DNA of 64,000 bases, taken from Rhyzopertha dominica. Its lineage: Eukaryota > Arthropoda > Insecta > Coleoptera > Bostrichidae. Positions within the stretch are counted from its first letter, which is position 1; each line of letters starts with the position of its first letter. Below the pieces are notes generated by a model that did not search any database, was not told where the DNA came from, and saw only the letters and a list, made by a program, of their open reading frames with translations. Positions 24,516-36,645 of this stretch are shown here, one piece after another. The stretch lies in assembly GCA_025024175.1 (NCBI GenBank), contig QCXZ01000041.1:30313786-30377785 (forward strand). The letters run 5' to 3'. A program made the translations under genes and the position numbers.

Positions 24516-26389
24516 TGAAACGCCGTTTCACCATTTATTAGCAAATCTTTTCATGTAACATTTTAAATAACAAACAAATTTAAACATTCATTTTAAATGG
24601 TTCTTGAATTTATATAAGACAATTTTTATGTTTGTTGTTCAAACTAAACCGAATAAAAATGCTTGATGAATTATTTTGTTAGTTTGATGAAAACGTTGTC
24701 CTTACATTTCGGAACAAATATATTAAATCCTCGAATTTAAACTGTGGAAAACAAACATTTTTATTCAAGTAACATTTTAATTCAACAAACATATAAATGA
24801 AAGGTTTTTAAACTGAAAACGTCGCGTGCACTGCGAATTGTTATGTTTATTCAATTAAAATGTTTGTTGATAATTTTAATTCGTTGCTGCGAACAGCGGA
24901 CACAGTATGAACTAATAAAGTGTAAATATGACAACCAAGCAAAGGGAATCTAACCTCAAAGCATACCCAAGCGTCAAAAATCGTTAGGAAAGTGTGTTCA
25001 ATTCCCGTCTTTCTATAGAAAGCACATAGTTGCCAAGTTTAGATGTATGTGTTTTTAGTTCACGCTATGTCCGCCGACTATAGCGACGAATTAAAATTAT
25101 CAACGAACATTAAAAAAAAATAAACATTTTAATTTAACAAACATTTTAATTCAACAAACATAATAATTCGTTCACAGCAGTGAGTTAGGTAGATTTCTTA
25201 GTTTAAAATGCTCGCATTTATTTGTTTGTCGAATTGAAATGTTACTTAAATTTAAATGTTCGTTGACTAAAATCTAATTTCGCAGTTTTAATACGTTTGT
25301 TTGGGAATTTAAGCGCAACGTTCATATCTAACAAATTAAATCAGCTTTATTAAGCCTCTATTTCCACAACAAAAAACAAGAATTGTAACAGAATAAACAG
25401 CCCAAAATATTAAATAGTAGTCGAATTTATATGCAAGATTATAAAAATCAGTTTTATACCATACCTATAGTTTCCTGTAGTGTACCATTTTAAAAGGCAA
25501 ACAATTAAATAAGTTTAATTTAAATTCACCTTGAATTTCTCTGAAGCAATTTAAATATTTTGTTCTATTTGAACGTAATAAAAAAGTTCGTTGAATAACT
25601 TTCTTTGGTAAATAAAGGTTGTCGACTTAAATTTTCAAAATATCGTAAAAATACTTCGAATTTAAATTATGAAAAACGGACAATTTCATACAAGTAACAT
25701 TTTAATACCGCAAACAAATAATTGCAAGTATTTTAAACTAAGAAGCCCACTGTTGTGTACTACTTATTATGTTTGTTGAATTAATATGTTTGTTGATAAT
25801 TTCAATTCGTCGCAGTGGTTAGCGGACACAGAGTGAACTGAAAACAGATGTATGTAAACTTGGCAATTATCCGATTACTATAAAAAAAAGAGGGAACTGA
25901 GCACAATTTTACCGCAATTTTTGATGTTTGGGATCCCTTCTTCCCTTCTCTTTGGTTTGGGTGTGCTTTGAGGTTAGATTCCCTTGCGTGGTTGTCATAT
26001 TTACACTTTGTTAGTTCATACTATGTCCGCTGTTCACAGCGAAGAAATTAAAATTATCAACAAACGTTTTAATTCAACAAACATTTTAATTCGACAAACA
26101 TTTTAATTCAACAAACATAATAACGTTTTCAGTTTAGAAACCTTTCATTTATATGTTTGTTGAATTAAAATATTACTTGAATTAAAATGTTTGTATTCCA
26201 CAATTTAAATTCGAGGATTTAATATGTTTGTTCCGAAATGTGAGCACAAGGTTTTTATCAAACTAACAAAATAATTCATCAAATATTTTCATATAAATTC
26301 AGGAACCATTAAAATGAATGTTTAAAATTGTTTGTTTTTTAAAATGTTACATGAAAAGATTTGTTAATAAATGCTAAAACGGCGTTCCA
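24516..26389. mobile_element. 1.87-kb foldback element
   Basis: The whole segment is one long imperfect inverted repeat centred near 25,450. The left end TGAAACGCCGTTTCACCATT is mirrored by the right end GGCGTTCCA at 26,389, and the two are bracketed by TA dinucleotides (24,514-24,515 and 26,390-26,391), a possible target duplication. Paired blocks include 24,690-24,830 with 26,120-26,250, and 24,900-25,010 with 25,890-26,030. The arms are built from repeated phrases such as CATTTTAATTCAACAAACAT, as in Drosophila Foldback arms with internal subrepeats. There is no coding frame of note. It must have been moved, if at all, by an enzyme supplied elsewhere. Confidence 0.85.
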
Positions 26390-27145
26390 TATACAGCAAT
26401 GATTGATTAAGGACGTATTTCATTTTCGCAACGGTCAATATATTTGCTGCTAAATATCCAGAAACCCAAACACGCATCTCCTCTAGTTATTATATGTCGA
26501 TGACGGCTTCTGATAGACATCGGTAATTACATGTTACCGTTCATCGCAGGCACCGCGACTGCCGCCGGTCGAGGTATCTACCTTAGGTTTGAGGGTGGCT
26601 TTAGTGCTCGGTTGCGCTCTTCATCATCACTTCAAAACTTGATTCGTCGATGGTTGCGTGTATTCAATATTATTGCACGCAGCCCCTATGGGTAAAGAAT
26701 TTTCTGGCCAATTAGCACCTTTAAACCACCGCAGGGGTAGAAAAATTTGAGCTGAATCGTGCCAAGTGTGAGCACTATTACTGCACGCCACACATTTTCG
26801 CATAGCAGTCATGCACGGGTTAAATATTGTTACATACAGATGCTTATTTGCCTTTAATATTAGCAGCGAACTTTTCGTAATAAATGACTTCAATGTTATC
26901 ATATATGTAAACTGGTAAAGCAAAACGAAAGGATGGACCAACATTTCTTTGAACTTGTCACTTTGTTCAAATTTTCTTTCTGCTGTTAATATGATGCAAT
27001 GCATTCCTAGGTTCTTTTTTTAATGGAACACACTGTATATTGCATATTTCAATTTTTCTTTTTTTCTTAATGGTTACGAAGAAATAGGGTAATCGAGAAC
27101 AGAAACTGACTCCACACTCGGGTATTACGGCCAAAGGAAAAAGCG
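26390..27145. other. intergenic DNA with a transposon-like end
   Basis: A 125-codon minus-strand frame (26,627-27,004) has no motif I recognise. At 27,020-27,041 the phrase TTAATGGAACACACTGTATA resembles the right end of an insect DNA transposon, but the matching left end was not found. Confidence 0.35.
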
Positions 27146-27512
27146 CACGATACTCTTTACAGAAGCGGAGCTTTCGGAAATTTTATTTCCTCCTTCAGGA
27201 CCTACCTATACAGTGCAAAAAAACATATAAGGCATGGTCTTAAAGGTTACAAAGTGACTGAAAACAACAAACAAAAGCTATTTACGGTACCTATGATGAG
27301 GCTAGGTGCATTTTTGATATAAATTGTACGTTGCACCTAACCTCTTCATAGATACCGTAAGTAGCTTTTGTTTGTTGTTTTCAGTCACTTTGTAACCTTC
27401 AAGACCATGTAACAGTTTTTTTAAGACTGTCTTATATGTTTTTTTGCAGTGTATAGGTCCTTCAGAAAGATATACAATTTTCGAAAGCTCGTCTTCTGTA
27501 AAGAGTATCGTG
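27146..27512. repeat. 367-bp hairpin containing a duplicated small ORF
   Basis: The left arm 27,146-27,310 and right arm 27,332-27,512 are inverted copies with roughly 90% identity by eye, separated by a 21-base loop. The left arm lacks about 16 bases present in the right one. The minus strand of the right arm holds an ATG-started frame (27,520 down to 27,302, 72 codons) that begins MSNTILFTEDELSKIVYLSE and reads like real protein, with good codon use. The same frame in the left arm is disrupted. A transcript through this locus would fold into a long double-stranded hairpin. The protein family is not recognised. Confidence 0.75.
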
Positions 27513-27520
27513 TTTGACAT
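27302..27520 (-). CDS. small unrecognised ORF in one arm of the hairpin
   Basis: This frame has 72 codons from a true ATG at 27,520 to TAG. It is lysine-rich and mixed hydrophilic (for example KTVLKKLLHGLEGYKVTEN), with no signal peptide or transmembrane segment. Its last 15 or so codons run through the hairpin loop into the opposite arm, so the natural C terminus is probably lost. It is best seen as a captured coding fragment, from a gene or an autonomous transposon, that was then duplicated in inverse orientation. Confidence 0.3.
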   Translation of the reverse strand: MSNTILFTEDELSKIVYLSEGPIHCKKTYKTVLKKLLHGLEGYKVTENNKQKLLTVSMKRLGATYNLYQKCT

Positions 27521-27984
27521 TAATTTGGGAAGATTATTGTGTAAATATAAAATTATAATACAGACGTAGGTAACAGTAGTAAAATCTAGTATTGCAGGTT
27601 AACTATACTCAGTGGTAGCCACTTCGATTTTTTTAAATAGTTAAATATTTTCATGGCAGTTGAATGCCCAAATTAATTTCGTTTGATGTGATATCAAGAA
27701 GTATGTAATTTTTTTACTACTTTTTGAGAAAATTGCATTTTTATATGCTTTGTTATTTTAGTCCTTTTTATGGCAGACTTAGCAGGTTATGCGAAAAGCA
27801 GTGAATTCACTTTTGTTAGCCTCAAATTGTTTTATACATATCTAGTATGACCATAGAGTTTTGTACTTGTTAAGTTTACTTTCAAAATGAGTCATCGTTT
27901 TTAAAATGTAGTGTTATAAAAATCGTGGGCAGTAGAATTTAGGTTGTGCGATTCTCAGATGGAGAAAGAAAACCGAGGTAAGAG
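27513..27984. other. AT-rich DNA, nothing recognised
   Basis: No gene or repeat was identified. Confidence 0.45.
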
Positions 27985-28610
27985 ACATTTAGGGACATTT
28001 TGAATAGGCTTTTGCTAACAAGATCTATGGTCTAAGCACGACAGGTCGAGGAATTTATACGACATGGTTGCTGTTATGAAATAATGTTCTAGACAATTAA
28101 ACTCCTGTCTGGGAATATGCCATACTACAGCAGAAAGCGTCTTAAAGGAATATAGTTTCCGCCGTTACTGAGCATAACTCCATCATGAATTGGACGAAAC
28201 AGATTTGCAAGGTAATATTAACTTCTGCGCCCTAATATTATAAAAAAATGAAAAAATATGAACATATTTTAAGTAATCGGCAAATATGCTACGGAAACGG
28301 ATTTGTTAATTGCCACAACTATTAGTACTACTTGAATGAAAATCAGTACCGTCTGAAAATGCAAAATAAACAATATAAGTCGTCCATGAGGTTCATTTAA
28401 TTTGTCTTGCTTGAAGATGTTCCTTTGGCTTACGTAAGGGACATATATTTTCAACAAGACAGAGTTCTTGCTCGCAGGGGACATTTAGTAGTAACGATTG
28501 TAGCTTTTAACAATAGAGTCTTACAAAAATAGGATAGGAAGAGATCTCCACCAAGGTCCTTATTTAACACCCATAGGCTCTCTTTCGAAATTTGCTCGCA
28601 ACTACAACAT
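27985..28610 (+). pseudogene. decayed DDE transposase of the Tc1/mariner group
   Basis: Broken frames give the order expected of an insect Tc1/mariner-like transposase. SVLKEYSFRRY is followed by HHELDETDLQGNINFC (28,136-28,231), corresponding to the family's 'ILK...F-PY--L-HEL-EDDF--R-EFC' block. YFQQDRVLARRGHLV (about 28,447-28,492) is the second catalytic aspartate block. PPRS then LTPIGSL (28,548-28,585) corresponds to 'WPPRSPDLTPLDFF', with its last aspartate lost. The stretch between 28,235 and 28,440 is too decayed to read. It is separate from the 17.5-kb relic, with a different N-terminal region. Confidence 0.6.
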
Positions 28611-31600
28611 TTGTTGTAGGCCCCGTAGTGCTATTATTTTCTTTGTTTCATTCCTTATTTACTTTTCTTTGGTAGACACTGTTATTGTCTTTTCTTTTAA
28701 ACAATTTATATACTAATAAATATCTGTCAGTTGCCTATTCACCTTTTTAGATTCTATAGAAATTAATAATAATCAAACAATACAATATGTATTTAAGCAA
28801 ATTCTACCATATAAGGAGCCACCACCACAACAAATTTAAGTCACGTGTTAGCTAATTGTCAAAAAAGATAAAGCTTTAGTATGGATATGGTTTGAATGAA
28901 TAAGGAGTACATAATAGTTTATGTAAGCAACGAAGAAAATAAACAATAATTTCAAAGAATTACTAAAACATGTTTATAGTAAAACCTATTAAACGTAGAC
29001 CCACACTTCTTTACTAGACAAAGGAGACTAATTTGCTCATTGAACTGTGATGAAAGTAAAATTAGGTGCTATTTAAAAAAATCGAGATGGCTGTAACTGA
29101 ATGATATGGTCAATTTTCAATAACAGATATTAGTACTACTAGGTAGGTGTGTATAAAAATTTTATATTCACAAGTGATGAGCATTTCGTTAGTGGCTGCA
29201 ATAATAGCTTTGAAATATAATAAATTTTCCAAATGTCAAAGTTTTAGAAAAAAAATAGAAATAATTCTACAAGCTCATTCCTTATATCCTACATTATATT
29301 ATACGATGGAGACACTGTATTAGCAGAATTCTAAAAACCATAGCAACAATTGCACAATAATTAATGGGCCACCCTGTATGTGAGAAATGTTAAAATGCAT
29401 GTCTATGTGGTGTTGTCCCACCGCAACCAACTGTGGCCAGGTGGCTTTACTATCTCAGTTTTTGCTTATATACGGCATCATCACCTAAGGTTTACTTACT
29501 TATATGAGAAATCTATGGTTCTTGTTTTAAGATATTTGGGCATGGTATCTACAACTTCGAAAGTGATCTTACTTGTAAATGCGTGTATTCGTTCGTTTAT
29601 ACTGTTTTGAATCTCTCATCAATTCTTCTATTAAAATTAAGGGATTAGCACTGCAGGAACGAGCATTGCATATTGTTAAAAGCATAAATTTGGCATTTAA
29701 AATTTTGGATTATATGTAAAATTATTCCACTTGTCTGAAGTGCTATTAACATTTCATTTCCATAACCTCAGCTTGTTAGGGATCGTCAGAATGAGAATAA
29801 GTAGTTGAACATTAATCGCAAGAATAGTTTTGCCATTAAGTTATAAAGGCATCATCGTAACCATACCAAAAGGTAACGTTTTTTATTTATTGAATTGTTC
29901 TTTTATATATGGAAAGCATAATGCAAAGAAAAAGTATAGTACACGTGAAAAGGAATGAATACACAGGGCAAATATACGCTTCAGAGGCCACAATAAAGTT
30001 ACCAGTAAATTACACGTGCATCGCAGAGAGGTGTCAAGTGACAGCTTATCGATTGGGCATAATCGCGTCAAAGTATTGACATTGCGATGTAATGAATTTT
30101 CATTAATTCCCCAGCTATAAATGCTGATACGTCAAAAACGACTAACGTTTATTTACTATCCACTTTTGATCTGCTATACATTTCGCTCAAATATATTTAG
30201 TCTTACAAACCTTACAGACGTGTGGTGCAAAGTAGGGCTGCACATTATTTTCAAGTTGCGGGCTCATTTGCTTTCGATATGCTTCAAAAGTTGTAGAGAT
30301 TTATTAATAAGAAGTTTGCACCAGCTTTTACACCGCATAGAGAAATTTAAATATGAATCGGTTGCCTAAGGCTGAGGCTGGGATCATTTCAAAGAGGCAT
30401 AAAATATAAAGGCGTACATAGAAAATAACAGAGAACCAATTATTGATTCCTGTAGTACTTCATTAGTAACAACACGCGGACTCCAATATTTATAATTTTA
30501 TCCTAGAATCTGTTTTATTAAATAGTCCCGAATATACGAAATGAAGGGCACTATTATCTATTGTCAGTTAAACATAGCGTCGCCAGCAACATGCTGACGC
30601 GTACATACATATCTTCTGGTTCGGAAAGTAAAAAACAAAGAATGCTTTTTATAATATTTGTCGGTCTAGGTATATATTAAAATATTTGTTTTGTTCCAAA
30701 AAAAGAGAACTGCCATGTAAGGTTAAGTTATTCTCTAAACCTTGTTCGGCATACCTTTATATTAAGTACCGATTTTTACGCAAGAACACAGAACACCTTG
30801 AATTGGTGTCCTGCTACATTTGTGGACCATTCGACATTTTAAACTGACCGCTCCCTATACCACTTTACATCAAGATTCGCGGAGTCCCACACAAATAAAC
30901 CGCAACTACCCGGTGTGTCCAGCACATAAATCGCGCCCTTCAATCTACCAAAAGAGCCGTGACGTGAAGAAGACGGANTGATCTACTTTTAATTGAATTG
31001 TCCTTACGAAGGTGGACCACCAACATCTTCATTCGCTATTTATTTCCTAATCAAGTGGCATTGTTTATGTCCATTCACGACTGTTTTATGGAGGATATCT
31101 CAGTAGCGAGCTTATTTGAATTGCATCCTGAACGAAAGCAGCTACGACTCTGCATAAATCGGCTTAAACATTGGCATTTATTTTAGGTTGCGACTATAAT
31201 TTAGTTTAAGCTGGTACCACCAGCGAAACGCTGTGTGTTCGACCGACCTAGTCTTAATAAATTCAAAAAATATTGTGCTCATTTCAAGCGCCAGTAATTA
31301 AGATGTTCAGGGAGCGCGTACAGTTTTATGGGTCGTGTTTTTTTGATACGACGTGCGTTAATAAAATTGTGATTTATCACCAGTTACATAAGCTAAAGTG
31401 CAACGTGCAGTAATTGATTTTTATTTTACCTCTGATTATTCTCCATTAAAGTAACTTACACATTCTCTAAATTGCTATATTAGTATAAGCTTTTCTGGGC
31501 ATACAATTGTATAAACCAATTGAAATAAACCGTTATATTGTTGCATGTATTTCTGAGTAGTGATTACTTCCAATGAACACAAATTAGTGTAAAAAATAAC

Positions 31601-32945
31601 TTGTAAAATTACTATTGAAGTAGAGAAATGCCATCACATCGTTAAGGTTGTATGTTATGACACTATTCTATATGAACCAATTCCTATCGGGTCAAGAGAC
31701 CCATTCTAATTGTATATTACAAAGACAAGCAAAAAGACCTCTCACAGTTTCAAGAGAACAGAAGCTAATAAAGTTTTTAGTGTGTGAAAAAATAAGTTTA
31801 AGATATATTAGTTTTAAAGTTAACTCCTAATATTATTGCAAGTCAAAGCATGTGATCACTTTTCGTAGAATATATATTCTGCTAAAAGGTAACAAGCCAC
31901 CACAAAAGTTTAAATGGCAGAAAAACAGTCATATTCATGAAAGTGAAAATTGGGTTTTTGAAGCCCTTTGTGACAGTAGTGAGGACTATAAACGATGTTT
32001 GTTTTTATTTAATAAATTTTTTATAAATCCCTTCTATATAATAAAACAAAAATTGAGCTGCCAAAATTTTATTAAGCAACTATAAAATTAACACAATGAC
32101 AACAATAAAGTTTTTAATTCATAAACTTCTAATGTAGATGTGCTACTGTAGAATAGGTGGCGACAATGAAACATCGCCAGTCATNAAATTCTTAAAAACA
32201 AGTTATAGCTGTTACAAAATGTCAAATATTTCAAATTTATCGGACATTGATATACTGGTCATTGAATAATTGTGTGGCAAATATAATATTAAAATTGTTG
32301 CCATGCAATTGGGAATAATTTTTCGTATTTCTACAAGTAAACTCTAAAAAAAAGGTGGAAAATGTTTACACTGTAAAACCTGTCGCTTGGTACTTGGAGC
32401 ATTCTGCTCCCATTGACATCTATGCTTTATCATAGTAACTTGTGTCATAGCGACCCATCCGATATAAAGCGTACACTAGTTGTGTCTATTGTACAGAGTA
32501 GATCCTAGGGAAGTTAGTAACCTAAGAATTAAAAAAAAAACTTTGAGAAATGAGAATCCGAAATATATTAGAGAGGCGTAGGCTGCAGTTTTGACACATT
32601 TTGAAGACTAGTTGAAATCATACACAGAAAGGTTGGGGAGGATATAGATGAAGATAAATTTAGTTTTGTGTCTATATATTTCTTTCATAGTCAAACCGGC
32701 AATGTTTGCTTGTTGGATTTGAATTTACAGCACTCTGGTCTATATCTATACTCTCAAAGAGCAATAGGTACGGATTATTATAATATTACTTAGTTGCACG
32801 CTGTTAGTTTTTGTAAGAGATTACTTCATAATATTGCTAGTAGCCTTTGAGTAACTCGTGACCTAGGCCAAATGATCCATACCTACTCTACATTAAGTGC
32901 GTTTGTTACTGGCAAGTAGTACGGTTACATACGCGCACAGATCTA
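28611..32945. other. intergenic DNA, nothing recognised
   Basis: Several 60-80 codon frames occur but none shows a domain. GGGCCACCCTGTATG at about 29,367 looks like a transposon right end without a partner. The region is AT-rich with no long repeats seen. Confidence 0.4.
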
Positions 32946-33330
32946 CAGGGTTTCTATAAATGATTCCATGTAACGCTGGAGGTGCTGATTTCTGAATCCT
33001 TTGTGCCGCCTTTTTGTAACTGCTGCCAAGCTACAATATGCAAGGCGATAGCAAGCGGCGGCGGCGATAGTACTGAAAGTTGCAGATCAATGTCACCCCA
33101 CAGCTCCGAAATGTGAGCTTTCAGCAACCCTAAAGTTAATTATCTCACAAAGCACTAAAGAATATGTTGAAAATACACACTCCCAGGCGTTGTCTCATCT
33201 TAAAGTATATCAAATAATTCAAAAATCGTCAAATGACAAGTATGCGTCACTTTCCTGAGAGGCGGCAAATTAATTTAATCGATAATTTCCATAAGCGCTC
33301 TGGATGCATGAATCATTTATAGAAACCCAG
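32946..33330. mobile_element. 385-bp MITE with TA target duplication
   Basis: The left end CAGGGTTTCTATAAATGATT is mirrored by AATCATTTATAGAAACCCAG at 33,311-33,330, with one mismatch in the first 20 bases. TA dinucleotides flank both ends (32,944-32,945 and 33,331-33,332), as expected for Tc1/mariner-type transposition. The interior is non-coding and GC-richer (GGCGGCGGCGATAG near 33,057). It is non-autonomous; the source family is unknown. Confidence 0.85.
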
Positions 33331-33499
33331 TATTTGTCAAATAGTATTTCTTTCTGATAATTTATTTGGGAATTTACTGCCTATCTTACTCCTCTCACAC
33401 TAGTTATTTGACCTTTCAAATAATAAACGAAAACGTTTGGAAAACGTAGTGTTCCCTTGTACTACGATAATGTCAAAGATCTATTCAATTCAAGTATAA

Positions 33500-34290
33500 A
33501 AGACTTACGATCCATCGCAATGTTGCCACTACTGTGTAAGGTTGTTGAGACAGTCATGAACCAGCAAATGATAGAATATCTCTTCTCAAACAAGTTTGTG
33601 TTCTAGTTGCAGTCCGGGTTTTGTGGGGGACATATTGTGCAACAGCTCTACTAAAAATCATCGATGATATCGTGTAAGCCGCAGAACAAAATGAGTGAAC
33701 TACCTTGACCATAATCGATCGAATACAATCAATCACGATCTGCAATTTCTTGGATTTTACAACAGTGCGCTTAACAAATCGCAAACAACGTGTCTTCTTA
33801 AACGGGAAATATTCAGAATTTGAAACAGTTTTGGTAGGTGTTCCACAGGGTTCAGTTCTTACCTTCCTATTATATATAGTGCATTCGCTTAAGACCTATG
33901 ACTGACTACAGCATTCTAATCACTAGTACGCCGATGATACCTAAATTTATTTATCATTCCTGCCAACAGAGTGGGAAAGAGCATCTCAAAATTTAAATTA
34001 TGATTTGAGTAACTTTTTCAGAAAAAAATTATTTAATCAGATGTCAATTTATTGGAAAGCCCAAGCAAATTGCTAACACAAGAGAAAATCAATGGTGATA
34101 AACTGCTATAACGAGCGTTGTTCGCAATCTTGGTCTTTACATGGACGAATATTTAAGATCAATTCAGAAGAGCCTTCAGCACGGTTAAATTCAAATGTTA
34201 TATTCAAATCGGCACTGTATGAATACCAGTCTCAAACTTATGCTTCCTGACGCTCTTGTGCTTTTGCACTTTAATTTTTGTGATAGGTAT
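33500..34290 (+). pseudogene. decayed jockey/CR1-type retrotransposon, RT domain
   Basis: Several conserved RT blocks occur in order: RSIAMLPLLCKVVETVMNQQ (about 33,507-33,566), LQSGF (33,606), LTNRKQRVFLNGKYSEFET (33,770-33,828), VLVGVPQGSVLTFLLYIV (33,828-33,882) and the catalytic YADDT (33,927-33,941) followed by a FRKKLFNQ-type stretch. Stops (for example after FVF at about 33,603) and frameshifts interrupt it. The 5' part, ORF1 and endonuclease are missing, as usual for truncated non-LTR copies. A 3' UTR-like stretch leads to an (ATT)n tract at 34,614, which may be its tail. Confidence 0.8.
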
Positions 34291-34612
34291 AGTTTTCAAC
34301 AATTGCATCGACAGAGCATATTTAAAAAAATACTCAACGTATGCAAAACTCGCGCAAAGCTCGCGCCCGGGGTCGTCGTCGTGCTCCTATAACCAATAAC
34401 TAAACACATGCTGAATGGCTCATAACATAACATAAGTTAAATTAATATGTCCTCGAACACTAAAATTGCTGCTAGCAGATTGTATTCTGTTGAATCTCTG
34501 TCGTTACACTTGTATATACTATAGCTTCGCCTTCCTTAGATATTTGCATCTACTTGATTTCTTCCTTCCATTTCTTCGTGTCTTTTATTAAATGCAGGGG
34601 TTCATGGAAGAG

Positions 34613-34613
<1 letters not shown>

Positions 34614-34665
<52 letters not shown>
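34614..34665. repeat. (ATT)n microsatellite, possible non-LTR tail
   Basis: About 17 ATT units follow directly after GGGGTTCATGGAAGAGC. Non-LTR elements of several clades end in short tandem repeats, so this may be the 3' terminus of the RT relic about 320 bases upstream. A 72-codon frame across it is poly-isoleucine and meaningless. Confidence 0.75.
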
Positions 34666-34666
<1 letters not shown>

Positions 34667-35905
34667 AGAAAAAGCAAAATCATTTATAGCTGTGTTAGAG
34701 TTAAACACAAGCTCGTGTGATTACCTCTATTTCCCCCCTTCGTTTACCGCCATCGTATATAATCAAGATTAGAACGAAGCGCACCCAATTAAAAACACAA
34801 CTCCAAGAAAATTAGGTTCGTATTTATTAGCTACTCAAATATAGCTGTTTACTNAAGATACGATANGAAGATATTTATGTGCTCTACATTGAACAGCTTT
34901 ATGGGCGTACCAGTAGTCAGCGTTTATCTTACGTAGAAATCTTCCGTTTATATAATTAATTATATACCTGCTGCATCCAAAAAATTATTTGTTTATATCT
35001 ATAATAAGTTCATCAGGAGAAAATTAACTTTACACCTCTGCCGTTGGAATGAGCCACTCGTATCAATTTTAGAGTCTAGCAGACACGGCTATGAAAAATA
35101 AAAAAGCTTTATCCGTCATTAACGAAGTCTTATTTTGTTAATTGCACCGTTGGAGCGTAACCCAAGAAATATTTGCGATACGTGTAATAAGTGTCGCTTC
35201 TGATTCTAGTGCTCGTGATTGAAACCGCAGATAGCAATCGTGGCGTACATAACAGCGGTGTGATACAAAACTTAATTAGAGCTTTCTCGAAGGGTCGTCT
35301 GGACGTAGGATTTATTTTTAATCTAATTTAAATTTCGTTGAGGTAGGGGAGTATTACAAAATTGCATTCAGCAAGATATAAATACTGCCTGAGCCAATAC
35401 CGCGTAATCGGTACCTCTTATACTTAAAGACGGGAACTTGTTTTGTATAATGCCAGGCATTTTTGAATGTATACACGTACAGAGTGTTTCATACTTTTTG
35501 GACAGTGCACAACCTATGTATTTTTTTTGCTAATGGAACTATACCTGTATATTTTTCTGGCATATTTCAATGGACCATGGTCCACAGTATACATACACCT
35601 TTTAAAGTTTTATAGCAGTGAAACGTCCACGCGAAATTAAATGAAAGTGAAATAAAGATAGCACAGTATTATGAATATTTAATAATAAAAGCTTGCTTAT
35701 ACAAGAAGATAAATTAGTATAAAGCGGTGCATTTCCAAATTAATGGCTTTTTAAAATAAACATCACCGCTTTTTATATATCTACGGGCTGAATGAACTAT
35801 ATATCATAATAATTCGCGACGAATAGNTGGCAGTTAAAACCTGACCTTTCAGTTGGACAAGAAACGACAAGGGACAACCTACCGCCTTTCCCTTCAGTTG
35901 TTATA
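34666..35905. other. intergenic DNA, nothing recognised
   Basis: A stretch at 35,080-35,330 has balanced, non-repetitive composition with TTAATTAG/TTAATTG motifs and could be regulatory, but nothing specific is shown. GTACAGAGTGTTTCATAC at 35,479 resembles a transposon end. Confidence 0.35.
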
Positions 35906-36384
35906 CAGGGTGTTCACGCAGCAACAGTCTACAATAGCTAACTTCTTAATTTGAAATTTTTAGAATAGTCGTTTACATGGGGAAGTGTCTTAACTTTTTG
36001 AGAAAAATTTTATGATGTTTACAAGAAAACCATTGAACGTCAACTGTTAGAGATGTTGACTAAAAGTTTGTTATTTTAAATAGAACGACCCTATTTTTTC
36101 TAGCGCATACGATTGGGCACATTGAATTAAACAAAAAAGTATTAAGATACCAATACCCTATTTTCATTTGTTTTTGAGATATTCCGGGTAGAATGATTTG
36201 TGTTCACGCTAACAGTCTACAATAGCTAACTTTTTTATTTGAAATCGTAGAATGATGTTCAATTGTTTTATTGTAAACACCATAAAATTCTTCTCAAAAA
36301 ATTAAGAAACTTCCCCATTTAAACCACTACACTAAAATTTCAAATAGATAGTTAGCTATTGTAGACTGTTAGCGTGAACACCCT
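35906..36384. mobile_element. 479-bp inverted-repeat (MITE-like) element
   Basis: The left end CAGGGTGTTCACGCAGCAAC is mirrored at the right end by AGCGTGAACACCCTC (36,371-36,385). The arms share AACAGTCTACAATAGCTAAC and a following stretch up to TAAAATTTTTCTCAAAAA-type sequence, about 110 bases each (35,906-36,023 and 36,269-36,384). A third, direct copy of the terminal phrase lies inside at 36,200-36,235, so the element is a composite or carries an internal duplication. No clear target duplication. Non-coding. Confidence 0.75.
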
Positions 36385-36617
36385 CTTGTCTTTTCTCACT
36401 TTAACTATGCATCAAGCGTGTATGGCACCGGTGCATCCAGACTACTGAGCAGCAGGAAACAGCTGATGCAGAATTGCTGTCTCAGACACATCGCCACTTG
36501 ACTCGTGATTAGTTTCTTTTTTGTTAATTTTATAAGTAAGGTGTAATTATTTTTTTTTCAAAGAACTTTGCTTTTTTATTGCACTAGTGGGATGAATAAA
36601 TCCATAAATAAATCCAA

Positions 36618-36645
36618 TATTATTATTATTATTATTATTATTATT
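36618..36645. repeat. (ATT)n tract at the 3' side of the Dong/R4-like fragment
   Basis: About nine ATT units. On the minus strand this (AAT)n lies directly downstream of the short 3' end of the non-LTR fragment, and it matches the much longer tract on the other side at 42,658. Confidence 0.85.

Noticed and set aside
24516..26389. Regularly recurring ~20-bp phrases, considered as a CRISPR-like array
   Set aside because: The phrases occur in both orientations within foldback arms, without uniform spacers, in a eukaryotic genome.
26627..27004. 125-codon minus-strand frame
   Set aside because: No motif and AT-rich; it lies between a foldback element and a transposon-like end and is likely non-coding.
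34554..34772. Frame with poly-isoleucine at 34.6 kb
   Set aside because: It is the (ATT)n tract translated; no gene.
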